A stretch of DNA of 64,000 bases, taken from positions 1 to 64,000 of the forward strand of contig CAKPGM010000009.1 of the NCBI GenBank assembly GCA_934154805.1, read 5' to 3'. The translations under genes and the position numbers were made by a program. The notes under the pieces were generated by a model. That model saw nothing but the letters and a program-made list of their open reading frames with translations. It did no database searches and was not told the origin of the DNA. This DNA comes from an uncultured Clostridia bacterium (GTDB taxonomy: Bacteria; Bacillota; Clostridia; TANB77; CAG-508). Positions 54,044-63,624 of the stretch are shown piece after piece (the stretch's first letter is position 1; every line of letters starts with the position of its first letter).

Positions 54044-55024
54044 TTAATCACTTTCCTTTTTATTCTTTCTCTTTCCATATACTTTAAATAAAAACCAATA
54101 TTTCATCTGACAACCAAATATATGAAATATTTTTCTAAGTCCTGCTTTTCCTTCTCTTGCTATATCAATACACACTTCGTCCACAGGTGACGTTCTTAGT
54201 ACTTCGTATGGGTCTTTTGTATATTCATCTATCAGTTGATTATAGTAAGCAGTTTTTTTAGCATATTGCCAAAAATATTTGTTATATTTAGAGTAGATAT
54301 TCCTATATGGTTTTGTTACATATGTAAAATGTATGATTATAGGCTGTTCTACAAATAAGTCTTTATATTTCTTTTTACGAATTTTAGTCTTAAATTTATC
54401 ATAAGAAGCCAAATTTGTTTGATAATTATACATCGGTTTCAACACTTTCATATTATCCTTGCACACAATATTTAGTGCTGTTTGGTCTGGAAATCTGTAA
54501 TTAGTATTTTTCTTCAAGACATCTAAGCATTTCTCTCTGATTTTTTGTTTTTTAAATTCTTTTGTATTAAATACCAATACTCCTGAATTAAGATTTGTAT
54601 AGATTTCATTTGTATAATACGTAAAGTCCATTATCATTGCTATAGGCTTGTTTTCTAAGTCCTCATTGTATAGTTTTTCTATATCATCAATTACAATTGT
54701 ATCACAATCTAGGTAAATTATTTTATCATACTTTAATATTAGTGGAGCATAATATCTATAATACATTTCTATCGGATATTCTGATGTTGCATATAAAATA
54801 TCATAATCCAAATATTCACTAACATCCATACATCTCACAGAAACATTGTCTTTAGATAACGCTTCCAAATTTAATATATCTTCTTTTTTTAGCCTCGTAT
54901 GAAATACATAAATTTCGTATAAATTTTTATCTGATGCATTTTCAACTATTGATGATATTGCTACACTACATAATGGTACATAATTTGAATCACACGAAAA
55001 GACTATTGGTATCTTTTTTTGCAT
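54044..55024 (-). CDS. Glycosyltransferase family 8
   Basis: The 326-aa retaining GT-A enzyme of the LgtC/glycogenin type starts IPIVFSCDSNYVPLCSVAI, has the metal-binding DxD in KIIYLDCDTIVIDDI and LNSGVLVFNTK, and later QTALNIVCKD and IIHFT. Family members use UDP-glucose or UDP-galactose. The C-terminal basic helix (KYWFLFKVYGKRKNKK) probably attaches it to the membrane. Its start overlaps the preceding GT2 gene by 22 nt. Confidence 0.9.
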   Translation of the reverse strand: MQKKIPIVFSCDSNYVPLCSVAISSIVENASDKNLYEIYVFHTRLKKEDILNLEALSKDNVSVRCMDVSEYLDYDILYATSEYPIEMYYRYYAPLILKYDKIIYLDCDTIVIDDIEKLYNEDLENKPIAMIMDFTYYTNEIYTNLNSGVLVFNTKEFKKQKIREKCLDVLKKNTNYRFPDQTALNIVCKDNMKVLKPMYNYQTNLASYDKFKTKIRKKKYKDLFVEQPIIIHFTYVTKPYRNIYSKYNKYFWQYAKKTAYYNQLIDEYTKDPYEVLRTSPVDEVCIDIAREGKAGLRKIFHIFGCQMKYWFLFKVYGKRKNKKESD

Positions 55025-55899
55025 ATTCTTCTCCTTATCTTAAACACTTTATAATATAAATTGGGAAATATATAAAAGCACATATATTTCATATTTCCAT
55101 TATTTTTTAATTCTTTTCTAAATTCTGTTACTATTTCTTTTTTAGTAATATTGTTATCTTTAAATTGGCAATATAAATATATATAATAATTCATATACAA
55201 TTTGTAAAATATTTCTTTATATTTTGTATTCTCAAAAAATACATATCTATCTTTAAATACATTTAATATTTCTTGGTAGTAATTTAATCTTTTTGACGTT
55301 ATTCCATTTGGATTATCACAATAGTTGTATGTTTTTTTACTAACAAAAGTTATTTTATTTGTTCTTTCCAATATATGATAAATCATATACTCATCCTCTG
55401 CAATATGCACATCGGGATATTTCAATCCATCGAACAATTCTTTTTTCATAAGTTTGTTCCATTGCACCATAAAGTATTTTATTTTTTGATTAAAGATGTA
55501 CTCATATTTATCATCTTTTATTGTTATATCCTTTGCACTAGAGTCTTCTATATTCCCTATCACCATATCACTATTTGTTTCAATTAATTTATTATACAGT
55601 ATCTCTATTGCATCTTCTTCCAAATAATCATCAGCATCAACAAAAAACAAATATTTAGTATTACATTTTTCTAATCCTAAATTTCTTGCACTGGCAACTC
55701 CTTCATTCTGTTTTTTATAAATTTGCACCCTGTCTTTATATTTTTCCAGTACCTCATCTGTTTTATCCGTGCTTCCATCGTTAATTACAATAACATCTAA
55801 GTTCTGATAACTTTGATTCAACACACTTTTTAGGCACTTTTCTATCGAATCTTCATTGTTGCATGTAGGAATTATCACAGAAATCCTTTCTTTGTTCAT
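55003..55899 (-). CDS. Glycosyltransferase family 2
   Basis: The 298-aa GT-A protein has ISVIIPTCNNEDSIEKCLKS, VINDGSTDKTDEV and FVDADDYLEEDA as the nucleotide-sugar and metal-binding motifs, followed by the IAEDEYMIYHI acidic motif that often marks the catalytic base region. A basic C-terminal helix suggests peripheral membrane location. The sugar is unknown. It overlaps the previous gene by 4 nt and the next by 22 nt. Confidence 0.92.
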   Translation of the reverse strand: MNKERISVIIPTCNNEDSIEKCLKSVLNQSYQNLDVIVINDGSTDKTDEVLEKYKDRVQIYKKQNEGVASARNLGLEKCNTKYLFFVDADDYLEEDAIEILYNKLIETNSDMVIGNIEDSSAKDITIKDDKYEYIFNQKIKYFMVQWNKLMKKELFDGLKYPDVHIAEDEYMIYHILERTNKITFVSKKTYNYCDNPNGITSKRLNYYQEILNVFKDRYVFFENTKYKEIFYKLYMNYYIYLYCQFKDNNITKKEIVTEFRKELKNNGNMKYMCFYIFPNLYYKVFKIRRRICKKRYQ

Positions 55900-56843
55900 A
55901 TAACATTTCCTCTCTTTAATATTATAAAATCAGAAACTATATTAGGCATTATAGAAAAACAAAAATACTTTATTTTTCTTTTAATATTTAGTTTAAAATC
56001 TATGTTATTGTATTCTTGTTCAAATATATTCTTCAAGTACTCTTGCTCTTCTTTTTGTTTGTTGATTTTGCATAAACTGTACAAAAGTAGAATCATATCT
56101 ATTTTAGCCATTCTGTTTTTTATTATAAGTTCTTTATCTTGAGGAAAATACTTTTCTCTTTCATCAAATACCTCTAATAATTCTAGTTTCTTTTTGTTAA
56201 ATGTTCTTTGTCTGCTATTTTTGTGTATTCTATAAAAATAGAGCTTTTGGTTGCTTACAACTATTTTATTTTTCGCTTCAAATATTAGTTTATGTACTAT
56301 GAATTCGTCTTCATTTTCACGTTCTGTATCAAATCTTATCTTTTCAAATATTTCTTTTTTGTACAACTTATTTGTTATTATTACTGTTCTAACCCCGTTT
56401 TTGCTATATAACCTAGACATCATCTGCCTTGGAGTAACTACTTCTTCTTGATCATCTATATTCTTTATTCGCTTAGCATTCATATATTGAATATCAGCTT
56501 CAACAATGTCTGCATTATATTTATTTTGTAATAATATTAGCATCTGCAAATAATTTTTATCTACTTCATCATCAGAATCTATGAAACAAATAAAATCTCC
56601 TGTCGCTACATTAATTCCTTGATTTCTAGCATTACTTACACCTTCGTGCTCTAATTCTAATATTTTAATTCTATCATCTTCTTGTTGATATTTTTTGCAT
56701 ATTGATACAGACTCATCTTTACTTCCATCACTAACTATTATTAGCTCAAAATTTCTGTATGTCTGAGATAATATTGATTCTATACATTGTTTTAAATATT
56801 TTTCCGAATTATAAATTGGTACAATTACTGATATTTTTTCCAA
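55896..56843 (-). CDS. Glycosyltransferase family 2
   Basis: The 315-aa protein is in the same GT2 branch as its neighbours: ISVIVPIYNSEKYLKQCIES, IVSDGSKDESVSI, CFIDSDDEVDKNYL, and NEDEFIVHKLIFEA as the ED motif. Together with 55003-55899 and 56858-57769 it forms three adjacent paralogues that probably arose by duplication and now add successive sugars. Confidence 0.92.
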   Translation of the reverse strand: MEKISVIVPIYNSEKYLKQCIESILSQTYRNFELIIVSDGSKDESVSICKKYQQEDDRIKILELEHEGVSNARNQGINVATGDFICFIDSDDEVDKNYLQMLILLQNKYNADIVEADIQYMNAKRIKNIDDQEEVVTPRQMMSRLYSKNGVRTVIITNKLYKKEIFEKIRFDTERENEDEFIVHKLIFEAKNKIVVSNQKLYFYRIHKNSRQRTFNKKKLELLEVFDEREKYFPQDKELIIKNRMAKIDMILLLYSLCKINKQKEEQEYLKNIFEQEYNNIDFKLNIKRKIKYFCFSIMPNIVSDFIILKRGNVI

Positions 56844-56857
56844 ATTTTATCCTCCGA

Positions 56858-57769
56858 CTATCTTTTAAAAAGTTTATATAATATTTTATACATTGTGAAA
56901 TCTGATATAAACAAATATAACTGCCACTTCTTCCATACAGTATATTTTGATTTTTTTATGCTTTCTACGTTATTCTGCACTTGTTCTTTTACCTTTGACA
57001 ATAATTCATTATTATATGAATCATTTAATATCATACTATTTGCAATAGCTATTGAATTAAATAACGAATACGTTATATAATCATCAATCAACTCTGGGAA
57101 TTTCTGTTTTACTAGCTCTCTATTTCCTAAGCAAGCTTTCATTCTGTCATCATTTTTAAAATATTTAGATCTACTGTCTTCTCTTTGTGTGTAATTGTAT
57201 AATATTTTTTCTAGATAAACAACTTTATCAGCATTAGCAAAGGCTTCTACTGCAAATTTAATATCTTCAAAATGATTAGATTTATCAAACCACAAATCTT
57301 TAAGCTTTTCTTTTCTAAAAATTTTACCCACTACAGACATTGGAATTTTCTCTGGCAATGCTATTAGGTATTTAAAAGCTTCTGTCTTGTCTAATTCATA
57401 TAGTTTTCCTGTATTATTTTTGTATGAACAAGCTACTATTGAAGCCTCTTTTTGTCTAATTAAGTTGATCATTGTTTCCAAAAAATTTAGCTCTATTGTA
57501 TCATCACTATCAACAAAGCAAATAAAATCACCAGTAGCTTCTTTTAGTCCCCTGTTTCGTGCTTGTCCAGTTCCTTGGTTTTCTTGGGTAAATACTTTTA
57601 TTCTTTTATCTGAACATTTTTGTATTTTTTCCAATGTTTTATCTGTGCTTCCATCATTTATAACAATTAGTTCTAAATTATCATATGTCTGATTCAATAC
57701 AGAATTAATACTTTTCTCAATCCTTTTTTCATCATTAAACACTGGTATAATTACACTTATTTTCTCCAT
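56858..57769 (-). CDS. Glycosyltransferase family 2
   Basis: The predicted protein is 303 aa: ISVIIPVFNDEKRIEKSINS, VINDGSTDKTLEK, CFVDSDDTIELNFL and HFEDIKFAVEAFA. I place the start at the ATG at 57769; a GTG at 57775 overlaps the previous stop and would add two residues. It is the third of three GT2 paralogues in a row, and its C-terminal segment is hydrophobic and aromatic (KKWQLYLFISDFTMYKIL), as in membrane-associated GT2 enzymes. Confidence 0.92.
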   Translation of the reverse strand: MEKISVIIPVFNDEKRIEKSINSVLNQTYDNLELIVINDGSTDKTLEKIQKCSDKRIKVFTQENQGTGQARNRGLKEATGDFICFVDSDDTIELNFLETMINLIRQKEASIVACSYKNNTGKLYELDKTEAFKYLIALPEKIPMSVVGKIFRKEKLKDLWFDKSNHFEDIKFAVEAFANADKVVYLEKILYNYTQREDSRSKYFKNDDRMKACLGNRELVKQKFPELIDDYITYSLFNSIAIANSMILNDSYNNELLSKVKEQVQNNVESIKKSKYTVWKKWQLYLFISDFTMYKILYKLFKR

Positions 57770-57771
57770 AA

Positions 57772-58830
57772 TCACTCCATATATATTGATTCCATTTGTT
57801 TTATATATTGATTATTCTCCTCGATGTCGTATGCAACCCTTTGGTAATTCAGTTCTTTATTTATTTTGTTGGCCCATTTATAAGGGGTATCATTTAACTT
57901 CATTTTTACAATATTTTTATCATTAAAGTTATGTGATACTTTTGTTGGAACAAAACACTTCAATGATGAGATTAAGGCTTCATAAATAGTCAATCCATAT
58001 CCCTCGTATTTCGAAGTAGACACATAGCAGTCAAACATCTGGTACATATTCTCTATATGTTTTTCCTTCCCTAACATAATTACATCATTAGTTAGTTTTT
58101 CTTGTTCTATCAATTTACAAATGTTCTTTTGTTCATTTCCTGTCCCAATTAAAAACAATTTCGAATTTGGTCTCAATCTCTTAAATTCAGCAAAAACTCT
58201 TATTAGGAATTGTTGATTTTTTTGTTTTGTTAATCTTCCTATATTGCCAATTACAATCTCATCTTCACTAATGTTGTATTTTTTTCTTGTTTCTATTCTC
58301 TTCTCCTCATTATATATAAATCTTTTGCGGTCAATTTCACTTTTTACAATTTCATACTTCACACCATTTTTAAAGCAAAACTTTGCTGTTTCTTTAGAAG
58401 ATGCTATATATCTATATTTTTTACTACTAAATATACATCTAAATATGCTAGCTATAATTGTTTTCATTTTTAAAATGTCATTATCAAAACTTGAATTATG
58501 TGCATATACTACAACTTTGTTAGATTTACGTTTAACTAACAAAGCATAAAAAAGTCCAATTGGACTATGTATGTTTATATTTATAATATCAGCGTTTTTA
58601 GTATATCTTCTGATATTAAAACTGGTTTTTATAAATCTGTATATTGGATTTTTGTATTTTTTATTTGATATACTTTGTACTTTATCATTGTACAATTGAG
58701 AATTGTTTATTGTGCACAATATCTCTGTAGAGAATTTGTCTTTGTCGATATTTCTTTTTATGTATGTTGATATTTTCTCAATACCACCATTTCCAAAATA
58801 ATCACAAAAAATTATTAGCTTTTTACTCAT
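57772..58830 (-). CDS. Glycosyltransferase family 4 (GT-B)
   Basis: The 352-aa GT-B enzyme has an N-terminal acceptor domain with FGNGGIEKISTYIKRNI and a C-terminal donor domain with VIGNIGRLTKQKNQQFLIRV and the ExxxxxE-type YEGYGLTIYEAL motif. Such enzymes use activated sugars such as UDP-GlcNAc or UDP-Glc. It overlaps the preceding gene by 4 nt, fitting tight translational coupling. Confidence 0.92.
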   Translation of the reverse strand: MSKKLIIFCDYFGNGGIEKISTYIKRNIDKDKFSTEILCTINNSQLYNDKVQSISNKKYKNPIYRFIKTSFNIRRYTKNADIININIHSPIGLFYALLVKRKSNKVVVYAHNSSFDNDILKMKTIIASIFRCIFSSKKYRYIASSKETAKFCFKNGVKYEIVKSEIDRKRFIYNEEKRIETRKKYNISEDEIVIGNIGRLTKQKNQQFLIRVFAEFKRLRPNSKLFLIGTGNEQKNICKLIEQEKLTNDVIMLGKEKHIENMYQMFDCYVSTSKYEGYGLTIYEALISSLKCFVPTKVSHNFNDKNIVKMKLNDTPYKWANKINKELNYQRVAYDIEENNQYIKQMESIYME

Positions 58831-59618
58831 ATTTTTATCCGTTCTAAGTATTTATTTTTTACTTCATCAATATTGATATTCTTTCTATCATAGTATTTTT
58901 TTATATTAGCGATTTCTTCGCTTATTGCACATAATATAGATAATATGAATCCATTATATCCGCCTTTATAATTTTTCTCTTTAAAGTAAAATTTATTAAA
59001 ATTGCCAATAAAGCATAATAATGGCGATTTGAATTTTTTGTTATTAATTTCTAAATCTATATATCTTGCTCTCTTTTTCATCCATTGGTCTATGTTATCA
59101 AATGAAAAGTGTAACAACGCATACTCTTCTCCTTGAAGCCATAGCTCCTTGGAATCTTTTTTTACTTCTAAATAATGGTGTACAATTCCAGTGACTATTA
59201 TGTTTTGTTTTCTAAATAATCTACAATGATGGCAAGGATAATGCAATCCATATTTTGCCTTTTCTCCAAAGAAATAATTTATGGTTGGAAAATAGACAAC
59301 ATCGTATTTGTTTTCTTTTACTATGCTATCTATTTTTTCTGCCATTGTTTTCGAAATCATTTCATCTGCATCGAACAATAAACACCATTCATTCTTTGCA
59401 TTTTCTATAATTACACTTCGTGCACTATCAAAGTTCTTACAATATGGTATTTCTAATATTTTTGCTCCATATTTCTTAGCTATATTTATAGTATTATCAT
59501 TGCTATGCATATCTGCTATTAAAATCTCATCACAGTTTTTAAATGATTTAAGTGATTTTAACGCATATTCTAACTTTTCTTCTTCATTATAAACATTCAT
59601 TATTACCGAAAACTTCAT
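58827..59618 (-). CDS. Glycosyltransferase family 2, WaaE/KdtX-like
   Basis: The 263-aa protein starts FSVIMNVYNEEEKLEYALKS, has ILIADMHSNDNTINIAKKYG and CLLFDADEMI (DxD), and the LHYPCHHCRLFRKQ segment and TGIVHHYLEV seen in the WaaE/KdtX branch (LPS core glucosyltransferase-like). In Gram-positives such proteins work on surface glycans. It overlaps the upstream GT4 gene by 32 nt and the next one by 4 nt. Confidence 0.88.
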   Translation of the reverse strand: MKFSVIMNVYNEEEKLEYALKSLKSFKNCDEILIADMHSNDNTINIAKKYGAKILEIPYCKNFDSARSVIIENAKNEWCLLFDADEMISKTMAEKIDSIVKENKYDVVYFPTINYFFGEKAKYGLHYPCHHCRLFRKQNIIVTGIVHHYLEVKKDSKELWLQGEEYALLHFSFDNIDQWMKKRARYIDLEINNKKFKSPLLCFIGNFNKFYFKEKNYKGGYNGFILSILCAISEEIANIKKYYDRKNINIDEVKNKYLERIKI

Positions 59619-60741
59619 TATCTTCTAATACCTCTTTATATAGTTTTGCTACTTTTTTCACAACTCTATCAGAACTATAATCTTCTATATCAATTGATTG
59701 ATTATATTGTTCCTGTATGTTTTTATAATTATCTTTAACATATTTTATTTTATCATATATTTCATCTACACTATTTACAATAAATCCATTTTTACCTTCA
59801 GTTATTAAATCCCTATTTCCTCTACAATTCGTTGCTACTACAATTTTTTTCTTATAGATTGCTTCTAATATATTTAGTGGTAGCCCTTCTTGTCTACTCG
59901 CAGAAATCACTATATCAGATGCATCTAAGAATTTATTAATTTGCTTTGTAAATTTTATAGTTTTTATACATTTATCTAGCTTTTTCTTTTTGATTTCTTC
60001 TTGCACTTTTCCTTTTAGTATATCATCACCAATTAAAAGTACTTTTATATTTTGGTTTCTTATATCTGTTTTTGCTAGTTCTTTTATTAATTGAATTTGT
60101 CTTTTTCTTTTAGAATATTCTGCAATATACGAAACTATAAAATCTCCCTCTTGTAATCCATACTCTTTATTTAGCTCATCTAATTCACTCTTGGTAGTAG
60201 ATGTTTGTAGTCTTTCTTTATTAAAGCCTGCACCATTTATATATTTTACATTAACATTCTTAAAGTGTTTCTTAGCAAAGTTATAATCTTCTGAATTCAT
60301 TACTAATAAAAAGTCTGTGTATTTCATCAAATACTTTTCTATTGGATAAAATATCATCCAATAATACAATGGACATCCTTTATAGAAGTGAAAACCATGA
60401 CAAGTATATATTACCTTCGCTTTTGTTTTAGCAAATTTACAAGCAAGCCTTGTAATTACAGATCCAACTGGTGTATGTGTGTGTATCAAGTCATAGTCGT
60501 TTTTCTTTAGGTTTTCTGTTAGTTTCTTTATTGCCTTAATGTTTTTTATACTAAATGGTTTTCTAGTTATATCTAGATTTATCTTTTGGCATCTATTTAT
60601 TTGCATATCTGTATTTGTAGCAACAGACACATCACAATTGTTATCTTCAAACCATTTTATATATGGCATATGGCACAACATAATATGTCTGTCTGTATTA
60701 GCAGTTATTAAAATTTTTTTCCTCTTATTTTTCTCGTTCAT
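59587..60741 (-). CDS. Glycosyltransferase family 4, first gene of the glycan operon
   Basis: This 384-aa GT-B enzyme resembles the EpsD/CapM/Cps2F-type transferases that add an early sugar. Features seen are HMPYIKWFEDNNCDVSVAT, DLIHTHTPVGSVITRLACK, VIYTCHGFHFYKG, and in the donor domain SYIAEYSKRKRQIQLIKEL and SRQEGLPLNILEAI. AGGAAAA precedes the ATG. It is the first gene after the promoter at 60867-60895 and the leader hairpin. Confidence 0.9.
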   Translation of the reverse strand: MNEKNKRKKILITANTDRHIMLCHMPYIKWFEDNNCDVSVATNTDMQINRCQKINLDITRKPFSIKNIKAIKKLTENLKKNDYDLIHTHTPVGSVITRLACKFAKTKAKVIYTCHGFHFYKGCPLYYWMIFYPIEKYLMKYTDFLLVMNSEDYNFAKKHFKNVNVKYINGAGFNKERLQTSTTKSELDELNKEYGLQEGDFIVSYIAEYSKRKRQIQLIKELAKTDIRNQNIKVLLIGDDILKGKVQEEIKKKKLDKCIKTIKFTKQINKFLDASDIVISASRQEGLPLNILEAIYKKKIVVATNCRGNRDLITEGKNGFIVNSVDEIYDKIKYVKDNYKNIQEQYNQSIDIEDYSSDRVVKKVAKLYKEVLEDNEVFGNNECL

Positions 60742-60768
60742 ATTATTTTCCTATATGTATAAAGCAAT

Positions 60769-60792
60769 ATAGTGTTCGCTATATTGCTTTAT
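60769..60792 (-). other. Leader hairpin of the glycan operon
   Basis: AAAGCAATATAG pairs with CTATATTGCTTT around 6 nt, 28 nt upstream of the first start codon. There is no T-run, so it is unlikely to terminate; it may affect RNA stability or translation. Confidence 0.5.
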
Positions 60793-60866
60793 ATTACTTT
60801 TATATTTATTTGTAATTTTTTATATAGCTCTAACTCAGGATTTCATATCTTCCTTTGCTTATCGCA

Positions 60867-60895
60867 AGTATATCATACCTGTTTTTTAGAGTCAA
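60867..60895 (-). promoter_or_regulatory. Promoter of the 11-gene glycan operon
   Basis: On the minus strand TTGACT (60890-60895) and TATACT (60867-60872) are separated by 17 bp. The leader to the first ATG is about 115 nt. It is the only strong promoter I see before the 12.5-kb run of coupled genes. Confidence 0.75.
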
Positions 60896-60912
60896 TATAA
60901 CTGGTTTAAAGT

Positions 60913-62223
60913 TTATTTTACTATTAAAGTTGGGCGAGTACCAAGCAGTTTAAATCCATTGCTTGGAGCTCCTTGTCTGCTCCTACTACAAGCGGCACCT
61001 TCTAATCCATTCCATTGGCAATAGCCTCCTCTATATTCCCTATATAAATTTCTACTTGCCTCCTGAGTCCACTCTACGCAGTTTCCAGCTAAATCATATA
61101 TATTATTAGCTTTCCATGCTTCATTCGAACCAGTTTCTTTTAAGATAGCACTATAGGCTTGTGGTGGTTTCTCATAATTTCCTTCATTAGCAGGAGCAAT
61201 TGAATCAACATAGTTTCCCCAGCTTCTCGAATCTACTATACTCTTCTTTTCTCCCTTGCTTGCTATAAAATTACATACCATATCCCATTGACATCCCCAT
61301 ATCATTTGTGTTTCTACTTTTTCACTAGCATTCAATGTTTCACATTCATTATATAATTCATACCAGTTTTTATCTACTAATGTTGATTGATTTTTTTGAA
61401 CACCTTCTGATGATAATTCATACCTTCCTACATAAAAGCCACCATATTTATTTACACTATCTATCATAGATTTATAATTTGCAATAAATGCTTTCGCCAT
61501 TTCTTCAGAACTTCCAAATCCTAATATTTCATTATAGTATTTTTCTTTCAGGTCAAACTCAGTTATCAAATCTGGTTCACGAATACTATTTCTATTTCCC
61601 GGTATTCCTCTTGGAGCAGCCTGTAATTCTTCTGACGCATATGGATTTATTGAAGAAGAATCTGTTTCTATCTTTATAGGTCTTGAATATAATTTTGTTG
61701 TTACTTCGTCTGTTCCATCTAATGTATATTCTATAGAACTTGATGTATCACACATTACTGTTACATTTGGTACAGGTACCCATACCCATTCATTACCACC
61801 ATCGTCCGTTATCACTAATCCTTGGTCTACATCATTTTGCGTTGGAGCTTGTTCTCCATTTCCCCATTTTGATGTATCTGTATCTATTGGAGTATATCCT
61901 TCTGGAATTATTGGATTATTAGATGTTGCTTTTTTTCCATTTATTGTTCCATTTGCTGTAGCTTTTGTATCTACTGCTACTTTTATAGGTCTTGGATTTC
62001 CTGTAACTTGTTCATCTATCCACTCAGATGTATTTTCTAAATCTTCTTGTTCATTCGCTCTTGACTGTGCATATTTATTTTTTGCATCTTTTGACTTGCC
62101 AATTATTCCATTATTATCCAATACTAGGCTAATGCTCACTCCTGCTAGTATTAATAATACCACTATAGTAACTACTAATGCTATTAAGGTTATACCTTTT
62201 TTTTCATTTAAGTTTTTTAACAT
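60913..62223 (-). CDS. Pilin-like N-terminus fused to FGE/SUMF1 C-type-lectin-like domain (copy 1)
   Basis: The 436-aa protein begins KKGITLIALVVTIVVLLIL, a type IV prepilin-like segment (no Glu5), then a charged helix (KNKYAQSRANEQEDLE). Residues ~120-436 form a formylglycine-generating-enzyme-like domain: WVWVPVPNV, FYVGRYELS, MIWGCQWDM, DSRSWGNY and YDLAGNCVEWTQEA, ending NGFKLLGTRPTLIVK. The FGE cysteines needed for catalysis are not evident, so it is more likely a binding domain. It is the last of three tandem copies, and its C-terminal frame is intact. AAAGGAGC precedes the ATG. The likely location is the cell surface, as a pilus-type adhesin. Confidence 0.85.
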   Translation of the reverse strand: MLKNLNEKKGITLIALVVTIVVLLILAGVSISLVLDNNGIIGKSKDAKNKYAQSRANEQEDLENTSEWIDEQVTGNPRPIKVAVDTKATANGTINGKKATSNNPIIPEGYTPIDTDTSKWGNGEQAPTQNDVDQGLVITDDGGNEWVWVPVPNVTVMCDTSSSIEYTLDGTDEVTTKLYSRPIKIETDSSSINPYASEELQAAPRGIPGNRNSIREPDLITEFDLKEKYYNEILGFGSSEEMAKAFIANYKSMIDSVNKYGGFYVGRYELSSEGVQKNQSTLVDKNWYELYNECETLNASEKVETQMIWGCQWDMVCNFIASKGEKKSIVDSRSWGNYVDSIAPANEGNYEKPPQAYSAILKETGSNEAWKANNIYDLAGNCVEWTQEASRNLYREYRGGYCQWNGLEGAACSRSRQGAPSNGFKLLGTRPTLIVK

Positions 62224-62319
62224 TCTCTTTTGCTCCTTTACTTTAATAATTTATTTTGTCTTATTGTTTTTAATCGATGTGTAGATTATTTTACTATTAG
62301 AGTTGGACGAGTACCGTAC
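62060..62319 (-). repeat. 260-bp direct repeat, copy A
   Basis: It covers the last ~30 bp of copy 2, the intergenic region and the first ~160 bp of copy 1. It differs from 63461-63720 at about 11 positions by eye with no length change. Confidence 0.85.
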
Positions 62320-63624
62320 ATATGAACTCGTTTTCCAGTCTGGTGAGGCAAACCAACTATCGCTACGACTAAATACCGGAGATTCTCCAGTTCCAGAGTT
62401 TGCATAATTACCGCCTCTAGCAAGTCTGCTATTGAAACCAATTGCCTCTTGAGTCCATTCAGTGCAATTTCCCGCCAAATCATAAATATTATTTGCTTTC
62501 CAAGCTTCGTTTGACCCCGTATTCTTTTTTATTGCACACCAAGAAGCTAGTTCGTAATTTCCTGTATTTGCTGGCGACGTTGAATCACGATAGTTTCCCC
62601 ATGATCTTGAATCTACTACACTTTTTTGTTCTCCCTTAGTTCCTATAAATTTACACGCCATATCCCATTGGCATCCCCATATCATTTGTGCTTCTGCTTT
62701 TTCACTTGCATTTAACTCTTTGCAATGTTTATATAATTCATACCAATCTGTTTCCGTTAGCGTAGCTTTATCTTTTTGTACACCTTCAGCAGACAATTCA
62801 TATCTTCCAATATAGAAACCTCCATATTTTTGTATGCTTTCTAGCATCTCTTTATAGCTTGCCACAAATGCTTCAGCCATTTGTTCAGAACTTTCAAAAC
62901 CCAATGTTGTTTTATAGTTTTCTTCTTTTATATCATAAGCATCTCCTCCAGTATATCTTTCTATAACTAGGTCCGGTTCACGACAACCTCCCGTTGTTCC
63001 TGAAATAACTCTTGGCGCTGCATATAACTCATTATCTTTATATGGGTTAATTGACTCAGAATCAGTCACTATTTGTATAGGCTTTGAATACAGTTTTGTC
63101 GTTACATTTTCTGTTCCATACAATGTATATTCTATGGTATTTGATGTGTCACACATTACCGTTACATCTGGTACAGGTATCCATACCCATTCATTTCCTT
63201 TTTCATCTGATATTACTAGACCGTGGTCTACATCATTTTGAGTTGGAGCAGTACTGCCATCTCCCCATTTTGATGTATCTGTATCTATTGGAATGTATCC
63301 TTTAGGGATAATTGGATTATTAGATGTTGCTTTTCTTCCATTGATTGTTCCGTTATCAGTAGCCTCTGTATTCACCGCAACTTTCTTAGGTCTTGGCTCT
63401 CCTGTAATCAGTTCATCTATCCAATCAGAAGCATCTTCCAGATCACTTTGTTCATTTTTTCTTGACTGTGCATATTTATTTTTTGCATCTTTTGACTTGC
63501 CAATTATTCCATTATTATCCAATACTAGGCTAATGCTCACTCCTGCTAGTATTAATAATACCACTATAGTTACCACTAGAGCTATTAAGGTTATACCTTT
63601 TTCTTCATTTAATTTTTTTAACAT
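62251..63624 (-). CDS. Pilin-like/FGE-domain protein (copy 2), displaced C-terminal frame
   Basis: The 457-aa protein has the same plan as copy 1, and its N-terminal ~60 residues are almost identical. The domain motifs are WVWIPVPDV, FYIGRYELS, MIWGCQWDM, DSRSWGNY and YDLAGNCTEWTQEA. After that it diverges (IGFNSRLARGGNYANSG...). The open frame ends VRYSSNSNSKIIYTSIKNN, but the +1 frame at the same place reads YGTRPTLIVK and stops at 62286, as in copy 1. The reading frame is therefore displaced by one base just before the last strand of the domain. It is either a recent frameshift, a silent cassette or a sequence-level variant. Confidence 0.82.
   Translation of the reverse strand: MLKKLNEEKGITLIALVVTIVVLLILAGVSISLVLDNNGIIGKSKDAKNKYAQSRKNEQSDLEDASDWIDELITGEPRPKKVAVNTEATDNGTINGRKATSNNPIIPKGYIPIDTDTSKWGDGSTAPTQNDVDHGLVISDEKGNEWVWIPVPDVTVMCDTSNTIEYTLYGTENVTTKLYSKPIQIVTDSESINPYKDNELYAAPRVISGTTGGCREPDLVIERYTGGDAYDIKEENYKTTLGFESSEQMAEAFVASYKEMLESIQKYGGFYIGRYELSAEGVQKDKATLTETDWYELYKHCKELNASEKAEAQMIWGCQWDMACKFIGTKGEQKSVVDSRSWGNYRDSTSPANTGNYELASWCAIKKNTGSNEAWKANNIYDLAGNCTEWTQEAIGFNSRLARGGNYANSGTGESPVFSRSDSWFASPDWKTSSYVRYSSNSNSKIIYTSIKNNKTK

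Noticed and set aside
60769..60792. A terminator or attenuator before the glycan operon
   Set aside because: The hairpin is good but no T-run follows on the minus strand, and the operon promoter lies upstream of it.
60913..62223. A true formylglycine-generating enzyme (sulfatase maturase)
   Set aside because: The catalytic cysteine pair is not evident, no sulfatase gene is near, and the pilin-like N-terminus points to a surface protein.
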